From the NCBI RefSeq assembly GCF_020283565.1, contig NC_060060.1:11160001-11224000 (forward strand): a DNA stretch of 64,000 nucleotides. Reading direction: 5' to 3'. Under the pieces are notes generated by a model. That model ran no database searches, had not been told where the DNA came from, and saw only the letters and a list, made by a program, of their open reading frames with translations. Source of the DNA: Trifolium pratense. Its lineage: Eukaryota > Streptophyta > Magnoliopsida > Fabales > Fabaceae. Every line of letters starts with the position of its first letter. The first letter of the stretch is position 1. Positions 1-11,133 of this stretch are shown one piece after another. A program made the position numbers and the translations under genes.

Positions 1-640
1 AAATTTATATTATATAACATTTAGTAATTTCTATCATCATCAATAATTTGAGGTCTTATAAAAAGATTAAAAACATCAATCACACAATCAATTCACACAA
101 AGATTAAATAAATTTGTGTAAAAAAAAATCATATTTTCATAGTAATTAAAAACATCAACTTTGATTATTAAGCACACGAAAAGACCCTTAATAAAAAAAA
201 ACAAAAAAAAACACAAAAGCAATAGGTGGGACTTGAACCCACAATAATCATACAATCATTTCAGACAAATGACTCAAGCACCAAACCATTAAATACTTAA
301 ATATTCACAATAAATATCCGAAAATTTTAGGCCCTAGATAAAGGGTCGTGTTGCCCTTGCTCAAGGCCGCCCCTAATCATATGTAATCTACCAATCTAAA
401 TGAATATATTTTATTTTAGTAAAAAATAAATAAAAAAGTGAAGAGAAAAAAAAATCAATTTCTTTGGGAGAAATAGTATATGAAGGGAAAAAAAAATAAT
501 TTCAATTTCGATCTTTTATGATTTTATTTTACGTCTGTGTATGTCTCGCATTCTTTAACATTATGACTATACTTTTTTGTCTTCATTTTTATCAGCTCGC
601 GAAAATAGACCTTTGTTTTTTAAATTGATTTTTTTATATA
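1..640. other. AT-rich intergenic DNA with a repeat remnant
   Basis: No gene is visible. Around 325-375 (read on -) a GC-richer stretch with GGGGCGG and GGGCCT...AAAATTTT resembles the sequence at about 30,608-30,665 and 53,968-54,025, so it is probably one end of the same dispersed non-coding repeat. A tRNA-like B-box (GGTTCAAGTCCC on -) lies near 225-240. Nothing else is supported. Confidence 0.4.
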
Positions 641-651
641 GAAATTGAGAG

Positions 652-845
652 TTGTGTCTAACTCAACCTTACAAAATCGACTTGGAAAATGAATATTGCA
701 TCTACTTTATAAATATATATTTAAACCATTTCGTAATCAATGTGGGACTTCTTAACACACCTCATCGCATCCAGCACTATTGGATTTGGTACGCGGATAT
801 AAATGGTGGATTACCAGATCAGAAACTTGATAGCAGGCTTTTTAA
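652..845 (-). mobile_element. TRIM-like retroelement remnant
   Basis: Read on the minus strand this carries a 'TTAAGAAGTCCCACATTG' type start, an AT-rich middle and a 'GGTTGAGTTAGACACAA' type end. These are hallmarks of short LTRs of plant TRIM elements. The same arrangement is clearer at 44,222-44,465, including the adjoining 'CACTATTGG(A/G)TTTGGT(A/G)CG(C/T)GGATATAAA' internal block. This copy is diverged and lacks a recognisable primer-binding site. Family assignment is by resemblance between the copies in this window. Confidence 0.5.
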
Positions 846-928
846 ACATTTTTTTTAATTGAACTTCTTTATCTTTAAATCATCAAATTTGTTATAATTT
901 TGGGCTCAACTTAAATTATTTTGCCCCC

Positions 929-2213
929 TGACGGTCGGCTCTGCAAGTGCACAGAATCGCTACCAAGTATTAAAGTGATAAGTTTATTGTTCTCCACAGG
1001 GATTGTGCCAAAATTACTAGTTTCGCTTAGGAATATGAATAGTTGCCTTCGCTTTGTTTGTTTGAAAGGTATCTTTGCGGGTAATAGTAAATGACAGGAA
1101 ATTAAAGACAGAAAATAAATGACTGAAAAATAAATGGTGTGTGTGTGTGACCACACGGGGTGGTTAAGTGTGGTCGGATCCCTCCCTTACTCCTGCTTGG
1201 CGGTTGTTCCCTTGTTTCCCTCTATCAGGAATTTGACTGTTGAAAATAGGTTCGAAGCAATATCTTTTCCTATTTCTATTACAAACTGTTCATAGTCTAG
1301 TTAGGGTTGCCTTTACTCTGCTTAAATATCCTTGCCCCAGTCGGTTCCACTTACTCGTTTAGACTTTGTGCATCATTACCTTTAAGGCACAATGTGTCGC
1401 AAGCTGTCACGTGTGCCTCTACCTAGTCCTAACTCTGTCAGGTAGAAATTATCGTGCTTTCTAATCCTATACTAAGACCTCATATACTGAATTTAATGGT
1501 CTCATGTTGGCCCTAGCATATCGTCCTTCGTTCGGGAATACTAGCTTCGTTACCTATGTGATTTCCACTAGGTCCTTAGATTTTATTCTAATGTGATCAG
1601 TATTAAAATAAATATAAAACCAGACAATAAAAGAGTTTGCAATCAGAAAGCAATTGAATATATACCCAAATTGTACAAAATACAAAACCCAGCATTCGTA
1701 AGGGAGTTCCTCGACTCCACCTAACCTAGGAAAAATAAATTACAAAGACAGAAAGAAAAGAACCTTATTGGCCTTGGAGTTCCTTGGCCTCCTTGCCTCC
1801 TCCTCAGAGTTTAGGAGAACTCTAGAGTGAATATTGAATAACTCTCAATATTTCTGAATGAATAATAGTGGAGGAAGAAGACTCTATTTATAGTTTTTCA
1901 GCTGGGTTCTGGGCTTTTCAAGTCATCTCATAGTGTCATGATGACAAGCCATCGTGGTACGATGGGAAAGATTTGTTTGTAGATTTTCTTCAATTTAACC
2001 GTCTTCTCATCGCGCCACGCCAGGATTCATCGTGGGTACGATGGTTGCGCTGATTTATTATATTTTTAGCTTTTTTTTTGCTGCTTTTTCCACTTTTCTT
2101 GCTTCTGGGCCAAGTAACTTCACTTTTTCAGGTATTTGCTTGTTTTTGGACATCAACTGCTATTAAAACTACATAATTTACTACTAAAAACAACATATAA
2201 TTGACTATCATCA
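929..2213 (-). mobile_element. solo-LTR-like repeat, about 1.28 kb
   Basis: It starts TGACGG and ends ...ATCATCA on +, so it has TG...CA ends. It is flanked by C-rich CCCCC and CCCCA, a possible imperfect 5-bp target duplication. No coding region is present. On - there is a TATA box (TATAAATA, 1,885-1,892) followed by a purine/pyrimidine leader, as in an LTR promoter. The first 35 bases match the start of the repeat at 63,164 (both GCAAGTG(C/T)AC(A/T)GAATCG), so the two belong to one family. Interpretation as a solo LTR is inference; a non-autonomous element of another class is possible. Confidence 0.5.
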
Positions 2214-2749
2214 CCCCACAAATGGTAAATATTTCAACTAAAAGTTATATTTTGTTTTATATTCTAAATTGGGATAATAAATTACCATTTTAATTTGGAG
2301 CAAATTCAATATTATTGAGGTGAAAAATATGAAATGGAACTAAAATTATAACAAATGTGATAAATAATAAAGACCAATAAGTTTCTGTCAAAAAAAAAAA
2401 CCAAGAATTTGATTTTAAAAATGATGATAGTCTTCGTTAGTGTCATAAAATAAGAGTAATTTTAAACTAATTTTTTATTCAATAGTTTAGTGGCTACACT
2501 CATATACTATTAGGATGTAGAAATAGAGAATTCGAGATTCAAATCTTGACCCCATAACTTACAAATATCACTGGAAAAAACTATGTTTTTGTCTTTGCAA
2601 AGAAAAAAATAAAAAGACGATAGCTAGCACATATTTTTATTCTTTTCTTTATTTCTAGTGGCAAATTATATATTGATTCATCTTGCATCGTATATATTTA
2701 CTATAATATATAATATAAAATAAATTATATTGTCAAAAATTGGAGGTGA

Positions 2750-3292
2750 ACGAATATTGAGATTATCACGAAAGTAATCGAAGAGTTGCAATGGAAGTCC
2801 CTTTGTGAAGATGTCAGCAATCTAAAAACACGAGGGAATGTGTAGAACAAGTACTTGATCGCGAGCAACTTTCTCACGCGCACTAAATGTATATATCCAT
2901 TTCAATATGCTTGGTTCGCTGTGTTGAACAAGGTTGTCGAAGAGATAAACCGCACTGATGTTGTCACAATATACGAAAGTAGCTTTTGTGACAGGACAAC
3001 ATAGTTCCAAGAGTAAGTTGTGTAGCCAACAAGATTCAGACACAACATTAACTACTCATCTGTATTCGATTTCGGCACTTGAACGAGACAAGGTATGTCG
3101 ACGTTTGGTGGACCAAGAGATAAGGTTGTCACCGAGATAAACACAATAGCCAGATGTAGATCTTCTTGTATCTGAACAACCGACCCAATCTACATCTATG
3201 TAAGAGATGAGCTTATCGATGGATGAAGGGTACAAATGGAGCCTGAAGTCTATGGTACCATGAATGTATCGATGAACATATATATACATCAT
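2750..3292 (-). pseudogene. Ty1/copia RNase H fragment
   Basis: On - the translation reads through typical copia RNase H landmarks: SYIDVDWVGCSDTRRSTSGY, GDNLISWSTKR, LSRSSAE, then after a frame change ESCWLHNLLLEL, VYCDNISAVYL, and REKVARDQV.VLHIPS. The remaining bases to about 2,750 encode a decayed 'ADIFTKGLP' tail. The Asp of VDW, Glu of SAE and Asp of YCDN correspond to RNase H catalytic positions. At least one frameshift and a stop separate the pieces at about 3,050-3,060. There is no RT, integrase or LTR nearby, so this is a fossil end of a copia pol gene. Confidence 0.8.
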
Positions 3293-3451
3293 AGAAATCT
3301 GTTGTTATAATTCTATTAATCATTTACAATCAATCCTCGTAATCATCTTTTCATATTTACATATCTAATTAAAACAACTAATCAAATCAATAGTCAATAA
3401 AAATAAAAAGCTCTCTTTACAAAAAATAAAAAATAAAAAACTCTTGTCTCA

Positions 3452-3592
3452 TAAGTGTAGCTCAAATGATAGCTACCATGGACATTATTGGAGTGGCCGG
3501 GGTTCGAACCCCGAATTCCACGTTTCTCCACGTCTAAATGTGTGAGTCTTGTCATTGGACTATTTGAGAAAAGAAAGAAAAAAAAAAAAAAC
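3452..3592 (+). mobile_element. tRNA-derived SINE-like element
   Basis: An A-box match (TAGCTCAAATG, 3,458-3,468) and a B-box match (GGTTCGAACCC, 3,501-3,511) lie 32 bp apart, the spacing of an RNA polymerase III internal promoter. They are followed by an unrelated tail ending in an A-rich run at about 3,575-3,591. The 5' half cannot fold as an intact tRNA, so this is not a tRNA gene. No clear target-site duplication was found. Confidence 0.55.
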
Positions 3593-3599
3593 TCCTAGA

Positions 3600-6010
3600 T
3601 CATAGGTACTACAGCCAACCAGGTGAAGACAAAATCGACTTTTTGAAAATATATTATTAGTGCCTTACAAATCAAATACGGGATTTATTATTGCATGATG
3701 TATACGTATATATAACGTGTTTTACATCACCTATATATTAGTTTGTTTTACTCACAAGAATAATGTGATAAAAAATGTCAATAATGAGATTGGTCCTAAC
3801 GTTAAGAAGATTTAGATATTTTTTAAACAAATGGTTACGAAATTACAAAAAAAAATAGATATATAAAAAAGAGGACATAAACGTCTAGAGTAAAAAAAAC
3901 TTTATACACTCGATCAATAAGAATGCTCCAACCTTCTTTGTCATATAAAGAAAGTGAGGTTAAACGGGGTGACGTTGCGAAAAACATGGTTGTGATTTGT
4001 TCAGTGTGTAAATTTTTTTTACTCTGTCTATATATCCATTAAATTCTATAAAAAATTGCCGCTAAACAATGATCAAAACTTTGTGCGCTAAAATTAAATT
4101 GTAAAAATAGTTTACACAAACAAGAAGAAAATAGTTTATAAAGCCAGAAAATAATAGCAAAAATTGAACTTCTTTCCAACATATACTTGTATCAATTAAT
4201 CTTAGTCATTGTCGTGTACACAAACAACCTTTCAAGTATAAATAAATAGATTTTCAATAATACTATTAATGAATTAATCTAACTGATAAATTTTTAAAAT
4301 TTTTAAGCAAGTAGTTATATATAAACCGTCAAATTTCGATCATTTGGTATTCCTTATGGTAATTAGCATTAGTCAATTGTACCAAAAATAAATAAATAAA
4401 TTAGCATTAGTCATATCTAGTTTTATACCAATTTTCTGGACAGATAGTCTTATACTAATTATTTTAGTAGGTTCAATTGTAAATATTTAATAACCAATTT
4501 TACAATTAGGAATTTGGACGGAAATGTTGAAAAGGGGGAAGTTCTTCTTTGAGAGGAGGAAATGATCAACACTCTTTGTTTTTCTTTTCCAACTACAAAT
4601 TTGAAGGATTTTTTGACAGCTCAACACTCTTCTCATTTACATTCCTATGATATGTTTCAACTAGAGAACTTCATTACTTTCCTTTGTCAAGTGTATAATT
4701 AAAATTAAATAAAAATTAATATTATAAAATTCTAAAAATATATGTACTAGTAAATAGTCATCATTTTGATCTTGAACTTTTTTTATTGCCAAAAGAATGA
4801 ATAAGAGGTATTCCAACTCATTACAAAATTTAGCCAAAAGACAATAGCATAAAAATACAAGACCAATAACATTAACTAGGAAAAACCATACAAGCTAGAG
4901 AAAACACTAAAACAAGGCAAAATAAACAACACGTCAAACCCTAAAAACCTCTACAAATTAAAAGTGTCACGGCAAAGGAAACAAGAATAAATATAAATCT
5001 AAACCCCACACATGAGGTAGTAGCCAGAATTACGAAATTCACCGATTCGTCAGCAGTCTCCATGCGCCTCGTGCGTGACTCTTTGCACCCTCCGCATGAG
5101 ATAGATCGTGAACTACCTTTAAGAGAAAAACTTGAGATTTTAAGGTGCACACAACCTTATTACATGTTACTCAAAAGTGTTTGAATGAGATAGTTCAAGT
5201 ATTTTAAGCTTAACCAAATATTATAGGTTTGAATTCGGTCCTAGAAAAGCGGGTAGCATTAAAAAAGAATTATGGGGAACGTAACTTTGTCATTCTTTGT
5301 GATCATATCTAACTCGATGAATTAATATATTTGCACGCGTTGAGAATACTCAATTTAGAACAAGAAAAAGTTAATATGGTTCAGGGTTTAGAGTTTAATA
5401 TATCAACACACATCAAACCCATACATGCATATGCATGTCACTCAAAAACATTTGAATGAGATAATTTATGTTTGTTTCAGCTTAATCAAATATTTTGGGT
5501 TCAAATTGAATAGAAAAAAAAAAAATTTGAACTCTAAAAAAGTAATAGAGTTAAAACTCTTAAATGAAAATTTTGTCGCTCATTATAATCCTACTGAGTT
5601 TAATGCAATTAATCTTTATGTGTGTGGAGTGTACTCAATTTACAAAAATAAAAACCTTACATGTAGTGATACAACAATATTTTGTCTATTAAAGACAAAA
5701 AAATAAATCCTTTCCTAATGATGTAAAGGCCTAACTAAAATTAATTGTTAATTGTCCTTAATTAAATATATAGTGCAAACCCAAACCAAACCTTTGGATA
5801 TCCTACGATGTTAAGCAACCAACACCTTTCATTTTTGCTTTAAAATTAAGCCTCGTGGCTCTCCTACATCACCAAACATTTGTCTGGTCTTGCTTCCCTC
5901 CCTATTGGTCGAAAAGGTTTTGAAATCCATTTAGCTTTGAATAACTACTCTACTAGAAAATCATAAATAAAGATCAACTATTATTGTACCAAAAAAAAAA
6001 ATCAACTATT
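3600..6010. other. gene-free AT-rich spacer
   Basis: I see no gene. Short open frames at 4,941-5,150 and 5,425-5,706 have no recognisable domain, biased composition and no splice context. The segment around 4,770-5,170 is less AT-rich and may be an old, unrecognised retroelement or gene relic on -. Oligo-A/T runs are scattered throughout. Confidence 0.4.
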
Positions 6011-6017
6011 ATATTAT

Positions 6018-6205
6018 GGAAAATGCTAAACAGTGCCCCCCGGACACTAGTTAAGAATACAAATATAGAAGTTTTATCTCGTAAATTGTGCATTCAATGT
6101 TTTATTGATGTGAAAAATTATTTTTTCTCATCATTAACTTTATCATTTGTTTCCTTTTTTAGTATGCTTAACTAGTGTCCTAGGGGCACTGTTTAGCATG
6201 ACCAT
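6018..6205. mobile_element. MITE with ~33-bp terminal inverted repeats
   Basis: The left end (ATGCTAAACAGTGCCCC...GGACACTAGTTAAG) and right end (CTTAACTAGTGTCC...GGGGCACTGTTTAGCAT) are near-perfect inverted repeats enclosing about 110 bp of AT-rich non-coding DNA. Flanks read ATATTAT on both sides, a possible target duplication. Superfamily is not certain. Confidence 0.7.
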
Positions 6206-7275
6206 ATTATTATTGATTGGCAAAACATTGTATCTAGGTGTGTATTTTTTTAAAATATTTGTTAAAAGTATAGTGTGTAACTATTATAAAAATTAATATA
6301 ATATTAAACAAACAATATTTTTTTTTAAGAGGATAAATTAAAAATATATAATGAACCTTCCTAGCTCCTACCGTGGAAACAGTTTAATTAAAAGCTTGAT
6401 TATAAAATTTCATATGAGACAATATAAATGAAAGTAGCTAGCTTAATTTTTTTGTACTTTCCACACTTGAAATTTGGAATTTAGATAAAATTTGGGGTTT
6501 AGACTTTGTAAAATTCTTTTATAATGATGCAATCTGGCATGCAATCTGGCATGAGATAAACAAGACATTAGGAAAATGCCAAATGATCATTTTGAAACTT
6601 CTGACACTAAATAATTCCTCTAGCATAAAAATAATAAGACAGTCTAAGATTCTAACCTATATATAATATTATTTAATTAAGTAATTTGAGCCACCATATA
6701 TAGATACCTTGCCTGTATCTTAATCTGATGGGGTATTGTTCTGGGGATCAGAGAAGAAAACATATTTGTCCTTCTTAAGATGGTCATTTTCTCTGAGGTG
6801 ACTATTTGCTAAGGGGCCAACATTCTCATGGAATGACCCCATTCTAAGCCTTATATATTTTAATAGTTGTACATTAAACAAGATTATAAAGTATTAAGTA
6901 GTTGGTAGACATGAACTTATAAGTTGATTTTGCAAATATTAATTAAGTAACTCGGAACCTAAATTTTTAAGATAGTATCATTACATATTTAAGATTAGTT
7001 AGTTTTTCACATAAGATTTGTTGTTCATTTGTTATTAGATCACTACTTATCATTATTTTAAATATATGTTTTTTGCCATTACGTAAATCATGTATTTTTT
7101 TTGTGTAATTGTAGGGATTAATATTTCGAGCTTTATGTCACTTAGATGAGCGATAAATTATCCCTAAAAATTTTAACGATGCTGCATGTTCTAGTTAAAA
7201 ATCAAATTCAGAGAAATGTGTTGAGGGTTTTTAAAGTTGATTGATTTTATAAAATTAAATTAGATCAAACAAAAA

Positions 7276-7280
<5 letters not shown>

Positions 7281-7354
<74 letters not shown>
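7281..7354. repeat. (AT)n microsatellite, about 37 units
   Basis: Uninterrupted AT dinucleotide run in intergenic DNA. Confidence 0.95.
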
Positions 7355-7357
<3 letters not shown>

Positions 7358-7721
7358 TATTTAATTAATTTTACCTAATAAATAAAAATAAAATGGCATT
7401 TATAATTATGGGTGTGGTGGTGAGTGCAAAGATTGGAAGGCCTTATACGCATGGACTCATATGGAAAACGACTTGAAATTATTGACGGCATAGCATTTGT
7501 GATAACAAAAACAGTACTGTGCTACACTATATGAAATGGTGTATAAATTAAATATATGATAAATAAATTGTATATTGTGTGTATTATATTAGTTATAAAA
7601 TTATAATAATGTGGTCCTAAACTTGATAATGTAATAAGGGGTCCAGGTGGCACGACAGACGGCAAGGGTGTCCACAGCCAAGTGGGAGGTGTGGTCCAAA
7701 AGGATTGAACAGTGTAATGCC

Positions 7722-7735
7722 GTGACACGTGTCAC
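7722..7735. promoter_or_regulatory. 14-bp palindrome with a G-box core
   Basis: GTGACACGTGTCAC is a perfect palindrome with CACGTG at 7,726-7,731, the core bound by plant bZIP and bHLH factors. It lies at the end of a locally GC-richer stretch (about 7,630-7,740). No gene start is evident within 2.5 kb, so its role is unknown. Confidence 0.35.
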
Positions 7736-8298
7736 AAAAAGAGAGGTGACAGTCTGTTATTCAATGTTTTCTCTCCGGTATTTAATATTTTTAGATTCGT
7801 AGAATAATCGATCTATAATTGGTCTAAAATATAAACCACGTATATCACTTATTCTATAAATCTAATAAACAAAAGTTGTACTATATAAGAAATTAGAGGG
7901 AATATTTTTCTTCATTTTCTAATTAATGTAAGATTTTAGTGTATTTTTATCTTTAAAATATATATAAATGCATACCTACACTATTTTCTCTTTATTAAAT
8001 AATTTTTGGTTAAATGTAAAAGAATTTAGGTACTTAAATATAGAGAACAGTGAAAATAAACGAAAGTTTGTTTTGTGAGAGTTGTGTGTAACACAAATTT
8101 TTTTTTTGTGACTAACATAGCTTTGTAAATGTGTATATTGTATTGTAAATCAAAATTAAAATTGGAAGATTTTTCTAACCAAAGTTGGATTTGAATCTTG
8201 CCTCCTATATATTAAGGATAGGAGTTTGAGCCTCTAGCATCACATTTTAACTATTAACACTATTTTTAACAAAAAATAATATAATATTGCAAAGTCTG

Positions 8299-8520
8299 AA
8301 CCCACTTGGGGTTGGTCGAGTGGGGTTGGCTTGGGCCCTTGGAGTATGCTCCTCTCAAGGTCTCAGGTTCGATTCCCACTGGTGCCAATTTCGGTGGGCT
8401 AAGTCCATACAGATCAAAAAAACACGCTAGCTTTAAATGGGCCCCCCGCAAGTGGGCGGTGTGATTGATCCCCTTGAATTAGTCGGTCCTAAAGCCGGAT
8501 ACCAAGTTTTCAAAAAAAAA
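8299..8520 (+). mobile_element. tRNA-derived SINE with target-site duplication
   Basis: A-box (TGGTCGAGTGG, 8,313-8,323) and B-box (GGTTCGATTCC, 8,366-8,376) form a pol III promoter. A body with GGTGCCAATTTCGGTGGGC follows, then a 3' end GGATACCAAGTTTTC and an A9 tail. The element is flanked by the direct repeat AATATTGCAAAGTCTG (8,283-8,298 and 8,519-8,534, sharing A's with the tail). This is a textbook signature of LINE-mediated insertion. A related copy lies on - at 19,297-19,505. Confidence 0.88.
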
Positions 8521-8877
8521 TATTGCAAAGTCTGTGAGATTTAAACTTCCATTTTGCAAGTAAAATTAAAATGAATAAATTATTATATCATCATTAAAGA
8601 TGAATGATATACTATGAAAAAAAATATATATCATTTTTTTTTACAAACACGGCCCTCCCAAAAAAACAATCCTAATTTCACCACGACTTCATGGAAGGTT
8701 TGGATGGTTGGACTTTTGTAGCATTTGTCAAACAACTGTTTGAGTCTAGGTATATGCCAATCAATTTTTAAATTTGGTTTTAAGTGTTAGATAGATGCGA
8801 GAGTGCATTCAATTTATTTGGTTAGCTTGCATTTAGTCAACATGGAGAGTCAGAAATTTGATTTTTTGACGTAGGCA

Positions 8878-9232
8878 CTGTTTGGTAAGTTCAATAAGCT
8901 AGTTTATAGCTTATTGGACTAGCTTATAAGCTTGTTTGATAAAAATATGAAGTGTTTGGTAACAAGTTTCTCTACCTAGCTTATAGTATTTTTTGAGATG
9001 CTATTTCAAATAATGTATGAGCTTATAGCTTTTTACATTTTTCCCATTTTTACCCTTATTATTTTTATTTATTATTTCTTTATTTTTTTTAAATATAATA
9101 ACTACCCACTAACCATGTACTTTTATGTCATTTTGTACTTACAACAACTAAATTTTCTAAACACTTTAATTTTATTCTACTAATTTTTCAGCTATCAATT
9201 AACTTATAGCTTATTTTTACCAAATAAAGCCA
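8878..9232. mobile_element. hAT-like MITE
   Basis: The left end GGCACTGTTTGGTAA and right end (rc) GGCTTTATTTGGTAA are inverted, with a subterminal AGCTTATA motif repeated in both orientations. This resembles hAT-type non-autonomous elements of plants. The interior is pure AT-rich DNA without coding capacity. Exact ends are uncertain by a few bases. Confidence 0.55.
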
Positions 9233-9239
9233 TAATAAG

Positions 9240-10200
9240 TATAAAGAAGGAACAATATTTTGCGGTGCAGATAGTTACTCTATCCTAGAAAGGCCCAAAA
9301 CCCATTGAAGCCAAACCAGCCATGTTCTTGTACAATCAAGCGTGATCTAAAACACTCTCCCACTCAACCCCCACCAACCAAACATATAAAATAATTTTAC
9401 TCTTAACAGTTTTTAAATATTTATACATATAAATTCAATTTTATTTTTTTTGACCAATATACATATTCAATTTTGTATAAGAAAACTCAAATTTTGACTT
9501 TTAATACTTGGAGATAGAGTGACTTTAATTAATTTGGTACTCTCTAGCTTACTCTTTTATTTTATTTTTTTTCTCTTTCTTTAAAGCTTTGGTTTGCATT
9601 TTAAAAGAGTTTGTGAGCATTCAAAGGAAGTTTTTTGTTTTTCGAAAGATCAAGGTGGTTTGAAAATAAAAAAATCTTGAATTATTCAATCTAGCATTAC
9701 TTAGTAAATGAAATTGGAGGGACCTGACCAACACAAACAATCTTTGGCATCAATTACTGGTTTTTATATATGGTCATTTCGCAACCAGTTTTTTATATCA
9801 TAATGTCCCCTCGATTAACAATTTGATGTCTTTATGGTGGTGAGATATTTTGAAGGTGGGAGGGATGCCAGATTCTTCCTGATTTTCTTTGAATGTTAGT
9901 AATGTGTTGAAGGATGGGCTTGGAATGAAACATTTGAAGGACCTTTTCAAGCATATATTGGAATGATATATTGTTTTAATGGTTGAGATTAAAACTATGT
10001 TGTAAAGAAAAATAGCGAGTATTTCGGAGGTTTTTTTAAAGTGAGACACTATTGTATTTTTATTTTAAAAATACAACATTTAAATAGAATCCTAAGAAAT
10101 AATTAATTATGAGTAAAGAAAATCATTAATTAAATAAAATCCTAAAATATTGTACTTTTCTTTTTTCTCTACCAGGATCTAATATCCAAGCCAAGTACTA
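9240..10200. other. upstream spacer of the DA1-like gene
   Basis: No gene or obvious transposon. T/C-rich blocks near 9,560 and 10,160-10,225 (TTTCTTCTTCTTCTGG) precede the inferred 5' UTR of the gene downstream and may belong to its promoter region. Confidence 0.35.
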
Positions 10201-10219
10201 TTTTCCTTCTTTCTTCTTC

Positions 10220-10444
10220 TTCTGGTAACCGCACTATGTCTATTTCCATTCTTTCATTCCTCTTTGACATCATCTTAACTATGCAAAATATTCCATTTTT
10301 TTATACAGATTAATCTGATTCTACAATTTTCTCAGCATATTCTATGTTTTTTCTTCTTACACTATTTAATTTGGGTGCATTTTTAACTATCAAGTCAAAA
10401 AATCCTATTGGGTGTTCCTGAAGTGAAGAAATTCGAACTCAAAG
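10220..10444 (+). other. inferred 5' UTR exon of the DA1-like gene
   Basis: A pyrimidine-rich stretch ends at AACTCAAAG followed by GTGAGT (10,445-10,450), a strong donor. An acceptor TTTTCAG lies at 11,100-11,106, 28 bp before the ATG. This gives a 5' UTR intron of about 0.66 kb. The transcript start is not determinable; the left edge is approximate. Confidence 0.45.
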
Positions 10445-10854
10445 GTGAGTTTCATTGCAAATTCAAAGAAAAAATAAATAAACTTTCCCTTTTCTTTTGA
10501 TACCCCTCTTTCTTTTTTTTGAGTATTTTTATCATGGTGGTGATGAAGTTGTGTATTATATTGTAGTTATTGATTCTGTTAGTAGTAAAAAGATTATTGC
10601 TGCATTTGTATTTTAATGTTTGTTTTCAATGCATAACCTATAGTTTATTAGATTAGTTTGAAATATTATTTTTATAATATGAATTGTGGAATGTAAACCA
10701 TAACTTTGTAGGACTCTCAAATAGTCCCGACTTTATGAATATTTCAAAAAGGTCCATGATAAATTTTAGTCATATTAATCATTCGGAGAGTATGTTAGGA
10801 ACTAAGATTGATAGTAGTGTTGAATATGTAATTGTGTTGATGCACTTGCACTTT

Positions 10855-10964
10855 GTTTGAAGTCCCACATTGCTTAGGTTCTCAAATTGTTGAGTGTATA
10901 AATATGTGAGGGCAACCAATTAACTTTTAGGGTTGAGGTTGAAATTCAATCACAGGCCCACGCT
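10855..10964 (+). mobile_element. TRIM-type solo LTR inside the 5' UTR intron
   Basis: The stretch begins TGTTTGAAGTCCCACATTG, has a TATA-like GTATAAATATG in the middle and ends with GGGTTGAGGTTGAAATTCAATCACA. This is the form of short TRIM LTRs, similar in layout to those at 652-845 and 44,222-44,330. It lies in the inferred leader intron of the DA1-like gene, in the sense orientation. The following 90 bp (GGCCCACGC...GGCCCCC) may be the rest of the element. Confidence 0.5.
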
Positions 10965-11133
10965 AGGCGTGTGGGTGTGTGAGGGTAATCTCACCCCTAT
11001 GAGCTAGTTTTTCGGATGAGATTCAAGCATAGGCCCCCTCACATAAGTATTAATTTGGTGGTTAACTTAATGTATTTTGTTACCTACTTATGTGGCATAT
11101 TTTCAGGAAAAAAAAAGAATAATTTTGTGTAAT

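Noticed and set aside
3458..3511. Possible tRNA gene (A- and B-box)
   Set aside because: No acceptor stem or anticodon arm can be formed; the A-rich tail points to a SINE.
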